Assembly (NCBI RefSeq): GCF_016597815.1 | Contig: NZ_VCHA01000003.1 | Location: 62,001 to 126,000 of the forward strand | DNA length: 64,000 nt | Origin: Marinobacter sp. DY40_1A1 | GTDB lineage: Bacteria; Pseudomonadota; Gammaproteobacteria; Pseudomonadales; Oleiphilaceae | Reading direction: 5' to 3' | Part shown: positions 7,815 through 16,498 of the stretch, piece after piece | How positions within the stretch are numbered: position 1 is the first letter of the stretch | Layout: each line of letters starts with the position of its first letter | Notes under the pieces: model-generated | Databases searched by the model: none | Seen by the model: only the letters and a program-made list of their open reading frames with translations | Told to the model about the DNA's origin: nothing | Translations under genes and position numbers: made by a program

Positions 7815-9931
7815 GCTTTGCCCCCTTCTGAAGAATCCTTGATAACCTCAACTGCTCCCCCGCTGTTATGCCCACCAATCACATCAACGATCAGCTTTCG
7901 ATCTGTGCCCGGCAACTGATCAACCTCCATTTGGTCAGGAGAGGCATTTTTGCGTTGGCCCACCATCGCCAGTTCCGGCGGCTGTAGCATTGCCGCACCA
8001 TCTATACCAAGTACTGCTGGGAGTTCCGGAGTAACGACCGCCTGCCCTGAGCCACTCCCCGGCGCCCCACCCGAATTGATCTTGATCCCCGGCCCACTCA
8101 GCGTTACGCCACTGGGATCCAGCTTGATAAAGCTGCCACCGCCAGAAATGGTAATTTCGGCACCGGCATCCAAAACCACTTTGGCACCGGCTTTATGGTG
8201 AACTTCACTCCCGGCTTCGCAGAGGGTGGCGCTGCCGGATTTCTGGTGCAGGGTGCCGCCGATGGTCTGGCTGCAGTCGGCTCCGATGGTTTGGCGCTTT
8301 TCGCCGTCCACCGTGAGGTGGTCGTTGCTCTTTACGTGGCTGAAGCGGTCGTTCTCGACGGTCAGGTGGCTGTCGTTTTTGATGACTTCGGTACGGTTGT
8401 TTTCCGTGAGCAGATCCAGGTCTTTCTGGGCGTGGATGTAGATCTGTTCTTTATCCGCTTCATCCTCAAACCGCAGTTCGTTGCTGCCCTCGCCCTTGTG
8501 GGTCTGGGTTTTCAGGGTGGTGCGGGTTTTGTGTTCCGGCAGCGGGTAAGGCGGCGTGTTAGTCGCATGATAAGTGCGGCCGGTAATAATGGGCTGATCC
8601 GGGTCGCCATCGAGGAAGGAGACAATCACTTCGTTGCCGATTCTGGGCAGGGCCATAAAGCCATACTGGCCGCCGGCCCAGCCTTGGCTGACTCTTAACC
8701 AGGCGCTGCTGTGTTCGTCGTTCTTGCTGTATCTGTCCCAGGGGAAGCGCACTTTTACCCGGCCAAATTCGTCGCAGTGAATTTCTTCCCCTTCCGGGCC
8801 GGTCACTATGGCGATTTGTGGGCCGTCCATGAGTGGGCGATGGCTAACCGTTGGCCGCCAGGTTTTGTCGGCGGGTACGGCACTGAAGGTGTTGTGGTAG
8901 GTAGTGGGGCCAGAACCGCTCTCTTCTTCCATGGCCTGGGGCTGTTTGCCGGTGTGTGTGACGGCAGTCAGTAGCCAGTCCCGATTCAGTTTGGAGTTGT
9001 CGTGTTCGGTGAGTTCGGTTTTGGCACCGCAAGTGAAGTCGGGGCGGTTGCTCTCGCCATTGGCGGTGCTGGCGTCGTTTCTTAGGGCGTCGAGCCTGGC
9101 TTCGGTAAACGGCTGGCCGCTGGCATCGGCTTTGAAACGGCCGGGGTAGTCAAAGTGCTGGTAATCCTGCCGTTGGTTGGCACTGGCGGCACTGTGTTCG
9201 TGCATCAGGGCGTAGGCGGGATTTTTGAAGGTGTAGTCTTTGGTGGCTACAGACGCGGCGCGAACCCGCTCTTCGTAGCGGAAGCGGAATACGGCGGATT
9301 GCTTGGTACTTCCGCCGGCTTTGCCGTTGTATTCGGCAGTACCCAGCCTTGGTGCATCGCCGTGGTGGTCGGCAATAATCAGGCCGGGTTGTTCGCTGCC
9401 ATCTACGCTGCCGTGCTGATAACTGTAGTGCCAACCTTCTTCGGCAGCCAATCGCCCGATAAAGGCCAAATCGCTTTCCCGGTGCTGTACGCAGTATTCC
9501 CGTTCCTGAGGTGCGCGTTTCAGATCAAATACGGAGTCCACAATGCCCCGCTCTTCCAACAGGGTGCGCACAATGGTGTCTGTGGCTTGGGTCTGGAAGA
9601 TGCGGCTGTTGTGCATCAGCCCCAAGCGCCATACAGGCGGCTCGATAACAATCTCATAGCGGGTGCGGCGGTGGCCGGAATCGCCCCGGGCGAATTCGTT
9701 GACCACGCCGGTGAAGCGGCGAAGAGGCATGCCGTCCTGCCACACCACCAGATCGACTGGCTGCTCCAGAACTTCGGATGCATCAATATCCGGGTCGGTG
9801 CTGGCCAGTTCAAGGCGGCCGTGAAAAAGCTCGGACAGCCGTTCCGTCAGCGTAAAGCCAACAACGGAAAATAGATCAGTGGGGAGTTCGCCAACACGGG
9901 CGGTAAACTGCAGTCCGCTTGCCTGGGGCAT
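7811..9931 (-). CDS. vgrG: Type VI secretion spike protein VgrG (TssI)
   Basis: A 706-residue VgrG. Residues about 1-370 form the gp27-like base (FTARVGELPTDLFSVVGF; REYCVQHRESDLAFIGRLAA). An OB-fold/gp5 region follows with ATVTGPEGEEIHCDEFGRVK-type sequence (here IAIVTGPEGEEIHCDEFGR), SQGWAGGQYGFMALPRIGNE and SFLDGDPDQPIITGRTYHA. The rest is a beta-helix needle with repeated short motifs (EVIKNDSHLTVENDRFSHVK). The tail of about 100 residues is Gly/Pro-rich and ends in a charged segment; it is not a recognisable effector domain, so cargo is probably carried non-covalently. It forms the tip of the T6SS puncturing device. It is first gene of the toxin module and no structural tss genes are in view, so it is an orphan vgrG cluster. 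Confidence 0.96.
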   Translation of the reverse strand: MPQASGLQFTARVGELPTDLFSVVGFTLTERLSELFHGRLELASTDPDIDASEVLEQPVDLVVWQDGMPLRRFTGVVNEFARGDSGHRRTRYEIVIEPPVWRLGLMHNSRIFQTQATDTIVRTLLEERGIVDSVFDLKRAPQEREYCVQHRESDLAFIGRLAAEEGWHYSYQHGSVDGSEQPGLIIADHHGDAPRLGTAEYNGKAGGSTKQSAVFRFRYEERVRAASVATKDYTFKNPAYALMHEHSAASANQRQDYQHFDYPGRFKADASGQPFTEARLDALRNDASTANGESNRPDFTCGAKTELTEHDNSKLNRDWLLTAVTHTGKQPQAMEEESGSGPTTYHNTFSAVPADKTWRPTVSHRPLMDGPQIAIVTGPEGEEIHCDEFGRVKVRFPWDRYSKNDEHSSAWLRVSQGWAGGQYGFMALPRIGNEVIVSFLDGDPDQPIITGRTYHATNTPPYPLPEHKTRTTLKTQTHKGEGSNELRFEDEADKEQIYIHAQKDLDLLTENNRTEVIKNDSHLTVENDRFSHVKSNDHLTVDGEKRQTIGADCSQTIGGTLHQKSGSATLCEAGSEVHHKAGAKVVLDAGAEITISGGGSFIKLDPSGVTLSGPGIKINSGGAPGSGSGQAVVTPELPAVLGIDGAAMLQPPELAMVGQRKNASPDQMEVDQLPGTDRKLIVDVIGGHNSGGAVEVIKDSSEGGKA

Positions 9932-10102
9932 GTCTTCTATCCCTGAAGATTGGTGTGTTATTCATGCTCATCCTGAGCCGGTGCCCGATTATACCCACCA
10001 CGTTTGTGAATGTAACCCCACTGCACCGGAGCGCTTCAAGCATGAGAGCTTGACCACAACTCTATTCTGCGCCACCCTAATCTGGTTTCGTTACGCAACC
10101 TA

Positions 10103-10120
10103 AGTAGCAAAATAGCTACT
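10103..10120. promoter_or_regulatory. Inverted repeat upstream of oxidoreductase gene
   Basis: AGTAGC and GCTACT are separated by AAAATA, 50 bp upstream of the ATG at 10170. The symmetrical, AT-centred form in a promoter region suits a LysR- or TetR-type operator. The rest of the 238-bp gap between vgrG and this gene shows no other clear element. Confidence 0.35.
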
Positions 10121-10169
10121 GCATATCTCAAACTTGGCGGCGTACCCCACCACAGCAAGGAGAAACACC

Positions 10170-11195
10170 ATGAGCCAATACCAAAATCGCGCCATTGTGC
10201 TGAAACAGCGTCCCAACGGCGAAATTCAGGAGGGCGATCTGGCAATGGAAGAGCGCCCGGTGCGTAAGCCCGAAGAGGGCGAAGTGGTTGCACAGGTGTT
10301 ATGGCTTTCGCTGGACCCGTATATGCGCCCGCGAATGAACGATGCGAAAGGCTATATGGATCCCATTGCGATAGACGACCCCATTGTGGGCGAAAGCGTG
10401 GCCCGGATTGTTGAGTCCCGGTCAGACAAGCTCAAAGTGGGCGACCTGGTTACCTGCTATTCCGGCTGGCAGGAGTATGTCACCTTCCCCGCAGATGCGC
10501 CGATGGTGTACAAAATCGATCAAAAAGAGGGCGTTCCGCTGCAAACCTATCTAGGTGTCGCAGGCATGCCAGGTCGCACCGGCTACTGCGGTTTAACCTA
10601 CTTGGGTAAACCGAAATCCGGCGAGACGGTGGTAGTCTCCGCAGCTTCTGGCCCCGTGGGCACAGTAGTTGGTCAAACCGCCAAACTTGCGGGTTGCCGC
10701 GTGGTGGGTGTTGCCGGTGGGTCAGAGAAGTGCCGCTATGTGGTAGACGAGCTGGGCTTCGATGCCTGCGTAGACTACAAAGCGGGCAACCTGGAAGCCG
10801 ACCTGAAAGCCGCCTGCCCCGACGGTATCGATATTTATTATGAAAACGTAGGTGGTGACGTAACCAGAGCCGTTGCGCCACTACTGAACCCCGGAGCGCG
10901 GGTGCCCATTTGCGGTTTCGTCTCGGCTTACAACGCCAAGAGCACAGATAAGGTAGAGACACCGTTTGATATTCTCAAGCGCCTCGACCCGGTTCCGGAA
11001 CACCGTTTCTTTCTGGTAACTGAGTGGCAGGACAAACACCAGGAAATTACCGACATTCTCACCAACCGCATTGCCTCAGGCCAGCTCAAGTACCGCGAAA
11101 CGGTTGCTGAAGGCCTCGAAAACGCTGTTGAGGCATTCAAAGGCATGCTGAAGGGCAAGAATTTCGGCAAGCAGCTGGTGCACATCGCCGATTAA
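10170..11195 (+). CDS. NADP-dependent oxidoreductase, MDR superfamily (CurA/YncB-like)
   Basis: A 341-residue zinc-free medium-chain reductase of the leukotriene B4 dehydrogenase/curcumin reductase group. It begins with the typical Q-N-R-A-I-V-L-K-Q-R-P-N-G strand and contains LDPYMRPRMND, the nucleotide-binding turn (VVVSAASGPVGTVVGQTAK) and YYENVGGDVTRAV. Such enzymes reduce the C=C bond of enones and quinone-like aldehydes with NADPH in the cytosol. ATG 10170 is chosen over an in-frame start at 10134 because AAGGAGA lies 6 nt upstream and homologous proteins begin at this point. It stands alone and is convergent with a second MDR-family gene. The physiological substrate is unknown. Confidence 0.9.
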   Translation: MSQYQNRAIVLKQRPNGEIQEGDLAMEERPVRKPEEGEVVAQVLWLSLDPYMRPRMNDAKGYMDPIAIDDPIVGESVARIVESRSDKLKVGDLVTCYSGWQEYVTFPADAPMVYKIDQKEGVPLQTYLGVAGMPGRTGYCGLTYLGKPKSGETVVVSAASGPVGTVVGQTAKLAGCRVVGVAGGSEKCRYVVDELGFDACVDYKAGNLEADLKAACPDGIDIYYENVGGDVTRAVAPLLNPGARVPICGFVSAYNAKSTDKVETPFDILKRLDPVPEHRFFLVTEWQDKHQEITDILTNRIASGQLKYRETVAEGLENAVEAFKGMLKGKNFGKQLVHIAD

Positions 11196-11200
11196 AGTAA

Positions 11201-11217
11201 CCGGCGTATAACGCCGG
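11201..11217. terminator. Short hairpin between convergent genes
   Basis: CCGGCGT, ATA, ACGCCGG: a perfect 7-bp stem with a 3-nt loop in the 27-bp gap between two convergent oxidoreductase genes. No U-run follows on either strand, so it is a weak candidate terminator at best. Confidence 0.45.
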
Positions 11218-11222
11218 GAAGG

Positions 11223-12191
11223 CTACTCCCCTATTTGGAGAAGTACCTTCCCGGTATTTTTGTTGGCTTCCACATAGGCCATGGCGTCTTCAACCTGCTC
11301 AATGGGCCAGGCACTGTCAATCACCGGCTCAATCTGCCCGGCAACCAGCAACGGCCAAACATGGCGATACAAATCTTGCATTACACGCTCCTTATCCGCG
11401 ACTGAACGGGAACGCAGAGTCGAGCCGATCAGCTTGTGGCGCTTCATAAGCATGAGGCCCAGATCGACTTCCGAAAAACGTCCTCCCAGAAGACCGATCA
11501 GAACAATGCGGCCATCAGCACTCAGGACCTTCTGATCATCCTTAATGTAGCCACCACCAACCGGGTCCAGCACCATGTCTACGCCGCCCCAGCTTTTCAC
11601 CGCATCCACAAACGACCCGTTCTTGCGGTTCCAGGTGCCCGTTGCTCCCAGCTTACGGCACACTTCCAGCTTGTCGTCGTCACCTGCAGTGGCAAACACC
11701 GGATTACCAAACGCTGTTGCTATCTGAATAACTGTGGTACCCAGGCCGCTTCCTGCCGCGTGCAGCAATACACGCTCACCGGGCCTGAGGTCGGCTTCCT
11801 GATATAGGTTCAACCAAGCCGTCGCAAACACCTCCGGAAGCGCTGCGGCTTTTTGCAACGAATACCCCTTGGGTATGGGCAACACCTGAGCTGCGGGAAC
11901 CAACACCTTGGTTGCGTAGCCTCCCCCCGTCAGAAGCGCACAAACTTCGTCGCCCACTTCAAAGCCCGTTACGGCTTCGCCTATGGCTGCAATACGGCCG
12001 CTGACTTCCAGCCCTAGAATTTCCGATGCTCCGGGAGGTGGAGGATAAACGCCCGCCCGCTGAGACAAATCAGCCCGGTTAACGGCAGTCCAGACAACAT
12101 CGATTTCTACGTGGTTTGCAGGCAACTCATCGAAGCTCGCATAGTCTTCCCACACCAGGGAATCACCGACTATCTTGATTGCTTTCATCAT
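11223..12191 (-). CDS. NAD(P)H:quinone oxidoreductase, PIG3 family
   Basis: A 322-residue MDR-family protein of the quinone oxidoreductase/PIG3 type. It has NRADLSQRAGVYPPPPGASE near residue 38-57, GLEVSGRIAAIGEAVTGFEVGDEV, and a nucleotide-binding stretch VLLHAAGSGLGTTVIQIA (about 143-160), then DMVLDPVGGGYI. The zinc ligands of alcohol dehydrogenases are absent. It is expected to reduce quinones using NADPH in the cytosol. Two adjacent ATG codons (12191 and 12188) are both possible; the first is used. It lies 46 bp downstream of the kinase gene on the same strand and may be co-transcribed with it. Confidence 0.88.
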   Translation of the reverse strand: MMKAIKIVGDSLVWEDYASFDELPANHVEIDVVWTAVNRADLSQRAGVYPPPPGASEILGLEVSGRIAAIGEAVTGFEVGDEVCALLTGGGYATKVLVPAAQVLPIPKGYSLQKAAALPEVFATAWLNLYQEADLRPGERVLLHAAGSGLGTTVIQIATAFGNPVFATAGDDDKLEVCRKLGATGTWNRKNGSFVDAVKSWGGVDMVLDPVGGGYIKDDQKVLSADGRIVLIGLLGGRFSEVDLGLMLMKRHKLIGSTLRSRSVADKERVMQDLYRHVWPLLVAGQIEPVIDSAWPIEQVEDAMAYVEANKNTGKVLLQIGE

Positions 12192-12237
12192 GTATCGAAT
12201 CTCGGCACTCGTGGGTGTCCAGCTATTGAATATCCAG

Positions 12238-13194
12238 CTATAAATCGCGTGACTTATCAGGATACCCCATGTGGATGGGTGGTTCGACTTTGAAGCTAAG
12301 GGAATGCGATTCCGATACGTTTATCACCACATCCGCGTGGGCGGGCATTTCCGCATGGGCTGCTCTGGTTATCCGCTCATAGTGCATAATAAACCGTGCG
12401 ATTTCATCATCACTCATAACCTGCAACTGCTTCGATTTATCAGTAGCTGCAACTGCTGTCCTAATTCGCACTGCCAGTTTGTGTTCCTGCAAGATACGCC
12501 ATTCCAGAACGCTTTCCATGGAGGGCGCTTTAAGCATAATCAGGCTATCCAGCTGTCTAAAAAAATTCTTATAAGTAGTACTCAGGCACTGATTCACGTA
12601 GTCGCGCCATACTCCCTTCGAGTCTTCTTGCTCCTCCAATAAATTCACCGGAGCTATAAGTGCCTCCTTGCTTTGCGCCCGAGCTCCCACACACCAACCT
12701 TCCAGCAAAATGACAGCCGGCCTGCCTTTGAATACTGGCCAATCACCTGCTGGCGCCCTGTCATCTATTGATTTATCGAACGCAGGGATGGCCGTTTCAT
12801 CCCCCGGCAGGGCTGAGCGGAGCTGATCTACTACCCGCAGGCCAAGCTCAAGATCGTGTGTACCCGGCACCCCACGGGTTAGCAGTAATGGGTGCACTTG
12901 CTCCGCAAGCTCCCAACGCTCTGCTCTGGTAAGGTAGATGTCATCAAGAGAGAAGCTGGCTGTAGGGCAACTCCAGTGTTTTGAGAGCAGCTCCCTCATA
13001 AACAGGGCCAGGGTAGATTTGCCAGTTCCCTGTGCACCGTGAATGCCTACAACAAGCGTTCGTTGCGCCGACTTATGGAGCTGCAAGACGTAATACACTA
13101 AGGGCGCAATAATCTGCTGCACCGTGTTGGCGTAGCTTTTAGGTAGACCTTCCTGGTCGATTAAAGTGGCGATAGTATTTTCGAGCGCATTCAC
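12238..13194 (-). CDS. P-loop kinase, D-glycerate 3-kinase-like
   Basis: A 318-residue P-loop kinase with the Walker A motif GIHGAQGTGKST near residue 50-61. SFSLDDIYLTRAERWELAEQ follows, then HPLLLTRGVPGTHDLELG and PAFDKSIDDR. This is the signature set of the bacterial/plant glycerate kinase group related to phosphoribulokinase and uridine kinase (COG4240). It would phosphorylate glycerate or a similar small hydroxy acid using ATP in the cytosol. The VILLEGWCVG segment matches the family's second conserved block. It precedes the PIG3-type gene by 46 bp and is divergent from selO, leaving only about 70 bp for both promoters. The substrate is inferred from family. Confidence 0.87.
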   Translation of the reverse strand: MNALENTIATLIDQEGLPKSYANTVQQIIAPLVYYVLQLHKSAQRTLVVGIHGAQGTGKSTLALFMRELLSKHWSCPTASFSLDDIYLTRAERWELAEQVHPLLLTRGVPGTHDLELGLRVVDQLRSALPGDETAIPAFDKSIDDRAPAGDWPVFKGRPAVILLEGWCVGARAQSKEALIAPVNLLEEQEDSKGVWRDYVNQCLSTTYKNFFRQLDSLIMLKAPSMESVLEWRILQEHKLAVRIRTAVAATDKSKQLQVMSDDEIARFIMHYERITRAAHAEMPAHADVVINVSESHSLSFKVEPPIHMGYPDKSRDL

Positions 13195-13265
13195 AAGCAG
13201 AGCTGATTCCCGGTGTTAGTTGGTGGTTTGCAAGCATCCTTGTCGATTTGGAGTATAGGCCTTTT

Positions 13266-14720
13266 ATGAGCAGCAATAGTTTTCGTGTAGAGCATCGCTA
13301 CCTGGAACTCCCCGACAGCTTCTACACCCGCGTTCAGCCCACTCCGTTAAAAGACGCCAAAATGGCGTGTTTCAACCACAAGCTGGCGCAGGAAATGGGC
13401 TTCCACGCTACCAACGAAGCCGACTGGGCAAAAATCGGGGGCGGTGCAGAGCTGCTTGAAGGCATGGACCCGGTTGCCATGAAATATACCGGCCACCAGT
13501 TTGGTATGTACAACCCGGATTTAGGTGATGGCCGCGGGCTGCTGTTGTGGGAGACCATAGGCCCCGATGGCCGCCGATGGGATTGGCACCTTAAAGGCGC
13601 AGGAACAACCCCCTACTCCCGCTTTGGCGATGGCCGCGCGGTTCTTCGCTCTACCATTCGGGAATATCTGTGCAGCGAAGCCATGCATGGGCTTGGCATT
13701 CCAACGACCCGCGCCCTGTTTATGGTCAGCGCCCGGGATCCGATTCGCAGAGAATCCATCGAAACCGCCGCTGCACTGGTGCGAGTCGCCCAGAGCCACA
13801 TCCGGTTTGGCCACTTCGAGTTTGCAGCGCACCATGAAGGCCCGGAAGCGGTAAAAACCCTTCTGGAACACGTCATATCCCTGCACTTCCCACACCTGAT
13901 TCAACTACCCGAGGAAGAACGCCATGCACACTGGTTTGAAGAAGTGGTGGGGCGTACTGCAAGACTGATCGCAGACTGGCAAGCAGTAGGCTTCTGCCAC
14001 GGCGTGATGAACAGCGACAACATGTCCATCATCGGCGACACCTTCGATTACGGGCCTTTCGCGTTTCTGGACGATTTTGATGCCGGTTACATCAGCAATC
14101 ACACTGACCAGGGCGGTCGATATGCCTATAACCGCCAGCCACAAGTCGGCTTTGCCAACTGCCAGTATCTTGCCAATGCGCTGCTACCGGTGATGGACGA
14201 AGATACCATCCGAAAAGGGCTACAGCGGTATGAAGCCGCGTACAACGGGCGCTTCTTACAGAACATGCGGGAAAAGCTCGGCCTGGCCCAGGAAGACGAA
14301 GGCGATCTCAGCCTGGTAATGGACACCTTCAGCATGCTCAACGAACACCATGCCGACTACACAACCTTCTTTCGCGCTCTCTCAAACCTGTATGACCACG
14401 GCCATGCGCCATTGCGGGATTTGTTTGTGGATCGCCAAGTAGCTGATGAATGGCTCGCACGTTATGCGGAACGGCTTGAGAAAGAAACGCGCGCCCGGGA
14501 TGAGCGGGAATATGAGATGCGCAGGGTGAATCCAAAATACATTTTGCGGAACTACCTGGCGCAGAAAGTGATTCTGGAAGCTCAAAATGGCGATTTTGAA
14601 CCCATGAAGGAATTGCTTAAGGTTCTGGAAAGGCCCTTCGACGAGCAGCCGGGTTATGAAAAGTACGCTGCGCTGCCACCGGACTGGGGCAAACACATGA
14701 ACATCAGCTGTTCGAGTTAA
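13266..14720 (+). CDS. selO: Protein adenylyltransferase SelO (YdiU family)
   Basis: A 484-residue SelO pseudokinase. The family hallmarks are present: ELPDSFYTRVQPTPL at the N-terminus, YTGHQFGMYNPDLGDGRGLL, WHLKGAGTTPYSRFGDGRAV, LRSTIREYLCSEAMHGLGIP, the inverted-kinase active-site block FCHGVMNSDNMSI, and DYGPFAFLDDFD. SelO enzymes transfer AMP to Ser/Thr/Tyr of target proteins, with roles in redox homeostasis in other bacteria. ATG 13266 is used; an in-frame TTG at 13248 would add six residues not expected from the family. This short form (about 480 residues) ends without the C-terminal Cys-x-x-Cys-type extension of some relatives, but a Cys occurs at ISCSS-end. It is divergent from the glycerate-kinase-like gene and convergent with fumA. 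Confidence 0.95.
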   Translation: MSSNSFRVEHRYLELPDSFYTRVQPTPLKDAKMACFNHKLAQEMGFHATNEADWAKIGGGAELLEGMDPVAMKYTGHQFGMYNPDLGDGRGLLLWETIGPDGRRWDWHLKGAGTTPYSRFGDGRAVLRSTIREYLCSEAMHGLGIPTTRALFMVSARDPIRRESIETAAALVRVAQSHIRFGHFEFAAHHEGPEAVKTLLEHVISLHFPHLIQLPEEERHAHWFEEVVGRTARLIADWQAVGFCHGVMNSDNMSIIGDTFDYGPFAFLDDFDAGYISNHTDQGGRYAYNRQPQVGFANCQYLANALLPVMDEDTIRKGLQRYEAAYNGRFLQNMREKLGLAQEDEGDLSLVMDTFSMLNEHHADYTTFFRALSNLYDHGHAPLRDLFVDRQVADEWLARYAERLEKETRARDEREYEMRRVNPKYILRNYLAQKVILEAQNGDFEPMKELLKVLERPFDEQPGYEKYAALPPDWGKHMNISCSS

Positions 14721-14746
14721 CGGCGGAGAAATTAGGAAGGGAGAGC

Positions 14747-14776
14747 CGAGGGCCAGATGGTGAAACCTGACCCTCG
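14747..14776 (-). terminator. Stem-loop between convergent selO and fumA
   Basis: CGAGGGCCAG and CTGACCCTCG flank a 10-nt loop. In the minus-strand RNA all ten positions pair (one G-U), while the plus strand has a C/A mismatch, so it more likely ends fumA transcripts. No strong U-run. Confidence 0.5.
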
Positions 14777-14796
14777 ACTTTATAGCTCAGCTAACG

Positions 14797-16311
14797 TCAG
14801 ATGGCTTTCGCAGCAATAATCTTCTCTTGCCATTCCACCGGGCCAGTCTGATGAACCGACGTACCCTTGGAATCCACCGCCACAGTTACCGGCATGTCTT
14901 CCACGTCAAACTCGTAAATAGCCTCCATACCCAGTTCCGGGAAGGCGACCACTTCGGCATGCTTGATGGCCTTGGAGACCAGGTAAGCAGAGCCACCCAC
15001 AGCCATCAGGTACACCGCGCCGAATTCCTTGATGGCATCGATAGCTACCTGACCACGCTCAGCCTTACCAATCATGCCGGTGAGGCCAGTCTTCTCCAGC
15101 ATGGTATGAGTAAACTTATCCATGCGGGTTGCAGTAGTGGGGCCTGCAGGACCAACCACTTCTTCACGTACAGGATCAACCGGGCCCACGTAATAGATGA
15201 AGCGGCCTTTCAGATCCACCGGCAGTTCTTCGCCAGCGTTGATCATATCCACCATCTTCTTGTGGGCTGCGTCGCGACCGGTCAGCATCTTGCCAGACAA
15301 CAAAACGGTTTCACCCGGCTGCCACTCTTTTACTTCTTCCGGTGTAATGGTGTTCAGGTTCACCCGGCGCACGCCCTCACCTACTTCCCAAGTGATTTCC
15401 GGCCAGTCTTCCAGGCTCGGAGGTGTTTGCAAAGAGGGGCCGGTGCCATCCAGAGTGAAGTGCGCGTGTCGAGTCGCCGCGCAGTTCGGAATAATCGCAA
15501 CCGGTTTGTTTGCTGCGTGAGTCGGGTAATCTTTTACCTTCACATCCAGCACAGTCGTCAGGCCACCCAGGCCTTGAGCACCGATACCAAGGTCGTTCAC
15601 CTTATCGAACAGCTCGAGGCGCAGTTCTTCAGCGCGATTGGAGGCACCACGTGCCTGCAGATCGTGGATATCGATTGGGTCCAGCAGGGATTCCTTTGCC
15701 AGCTGCATGGCCTTCTCAGCCGTACCACCAATACCAATACCCAGCATACCAGGTGGGCACCAGCCAGCACCCATTTGAGGCACCATTTTCAGAACCCAAT
15801 CCACTACCGAGTCGGACGGATTCAGCATGGCGAACTTCGACTTGGCTTCAGAGCCACCGCCCTTGGCTGCCACATGAACTTCAACCGTGTCGCCGGGAAC
15901 CATTTTGTAGTGAATGATTGCAGGCGTGTTGTCGCCAGTGTTCTGACGCTTGCCATCCGGGTCTGCAAGAATCGATGCCCGCAGTACGTTGTCCGGATTG
16001 GCATAGGCGCGGCGCACGCCTTCGTTGATTACATCGTCCAGTGGCATCTCGCAGTCCCACTGAACATTCATGCCGATATTGACGAACACGGTCACAATGC
16101 CTGTGTCCTGGCACAGCGGGCGATGCCCCTGAGCACACATGCGCGAGTTAATCAGAATTTGCGCCATGGCATCCTTGGCCGCCTGGGACTCTTCCTTCTG
16201 GTAAGCCTCATGCACCGCGTCAATAAAATCTTTCGGGTGATAGTAAGAAATGAACTGCAGCGCGTCCGCTACGCTTTCAATCAGGTCATCCTGGCGGATT
16301 ACGGTGGTCAT
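14797..16311 (-). CDS. fumA: Class I fumarate hydratase (iron-sulfur)
   Basis: A 504-residue class I fumarase that interconverts fumarate and malate in the TCA cycle. The three cysteines expected to hold the 4Fe-4S cluster are visible: Cys67 (LCQDTG), Cys185 (GAGWCPPGM) and Cys277 (IPNCAATRH). The N-terminal alpha domain (to about residue 290) and the C-terminal beta domain (GKMLTGRDAAHKKM; FIYYVGPVDPV; GPTTATRMD) are fused in one chain as in E. coli FumA. The iron-sulfur enzyme is oxygen- and iron-sensitive, so it is a plausible target of the Fur-linked small RNA proposed at 59120. The ribosome site GAGGCG precedes the ATG. Single-gene unit, convergent with selO. Confidence 0.95.
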   Translation of the reverse strand: MTTVIRQDDLIESVADALQFISYYHPKDFIDAVHEAYQKEESQAAKDAMAQILINSRMCAQGHRPLCQDTGIVTVFVNIGMNVQWDCEMPLDDVINEGVRRAYANPDNVLRASILADPDGKRQNTGDNTPAIIHYKMVPGDTVEVHVAAKGGGSEAKSKFAMLNPSDSVVDWVLKMVPQMGAGWCPPGMLGIGIGGTAEKAMQLAKESLLDPIDIHDLQARGASNRAEELRLELFDKVNDLGIGAQGLGGLTTVLDVKVKDYPTHAANKPVAIIPNCAATRHAHFTLDGTGPSLQTPPSLEDWPEITWEVGEGVRRVNLNTITPEEVKEWQPGETVLLSGKMLTGRDAAHKKMVDMINAGEELPVDLKGRFIYYVGPVDPVREEVVGPAGPTTATRMDKFTHTMLEKTGLTGMIGKAERGQVAIDAIKEFGAVYLMAVGGSAYLVSKAIKHAEVVAFPELGMEAIYEFDVEDMPVTVAVDSKGTSVHQTGPVEWQEKIIAAKAI

Positions 16312-16498
16312 AGGCGCCTCATCAGGTTGGTATCGTTATGATCGGATCGTCAAAAAACAGGAGGCATAGTTTACCAGAAATTCGCGAGCGCGAGGGATTG
16401 GGCAAAAGGCAAAGCTTTTATCTTAACAATCACCTGAAAAAAGGTATCATCCTAACCAAATGACAAAAACCACTTCAGGAAGCACCCCAGGAGAGACA

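Noticed and set aside
8195-9874. Open frames on the plus strand opposite vgrG
   Set aside because: Antisense shadows; the minus strand carries complete VgrG motifs without break.
787-9931. Genomic island boundary or prophage around the vgrG module
   Set aside because: No integrase, direct-repeat pair or tRNA gene borders it; the lower GC of the toxin gene alone does not show an island.
14827-16341. Long open frame on the plus strand opposite fumA
   Set aside because: It mirrors fumA on the other strand. Its protein shows no family motif and is rich in His, Arg and Gln as antisense frames of GC-biased genes are; fumA has all its cluster cysteines.
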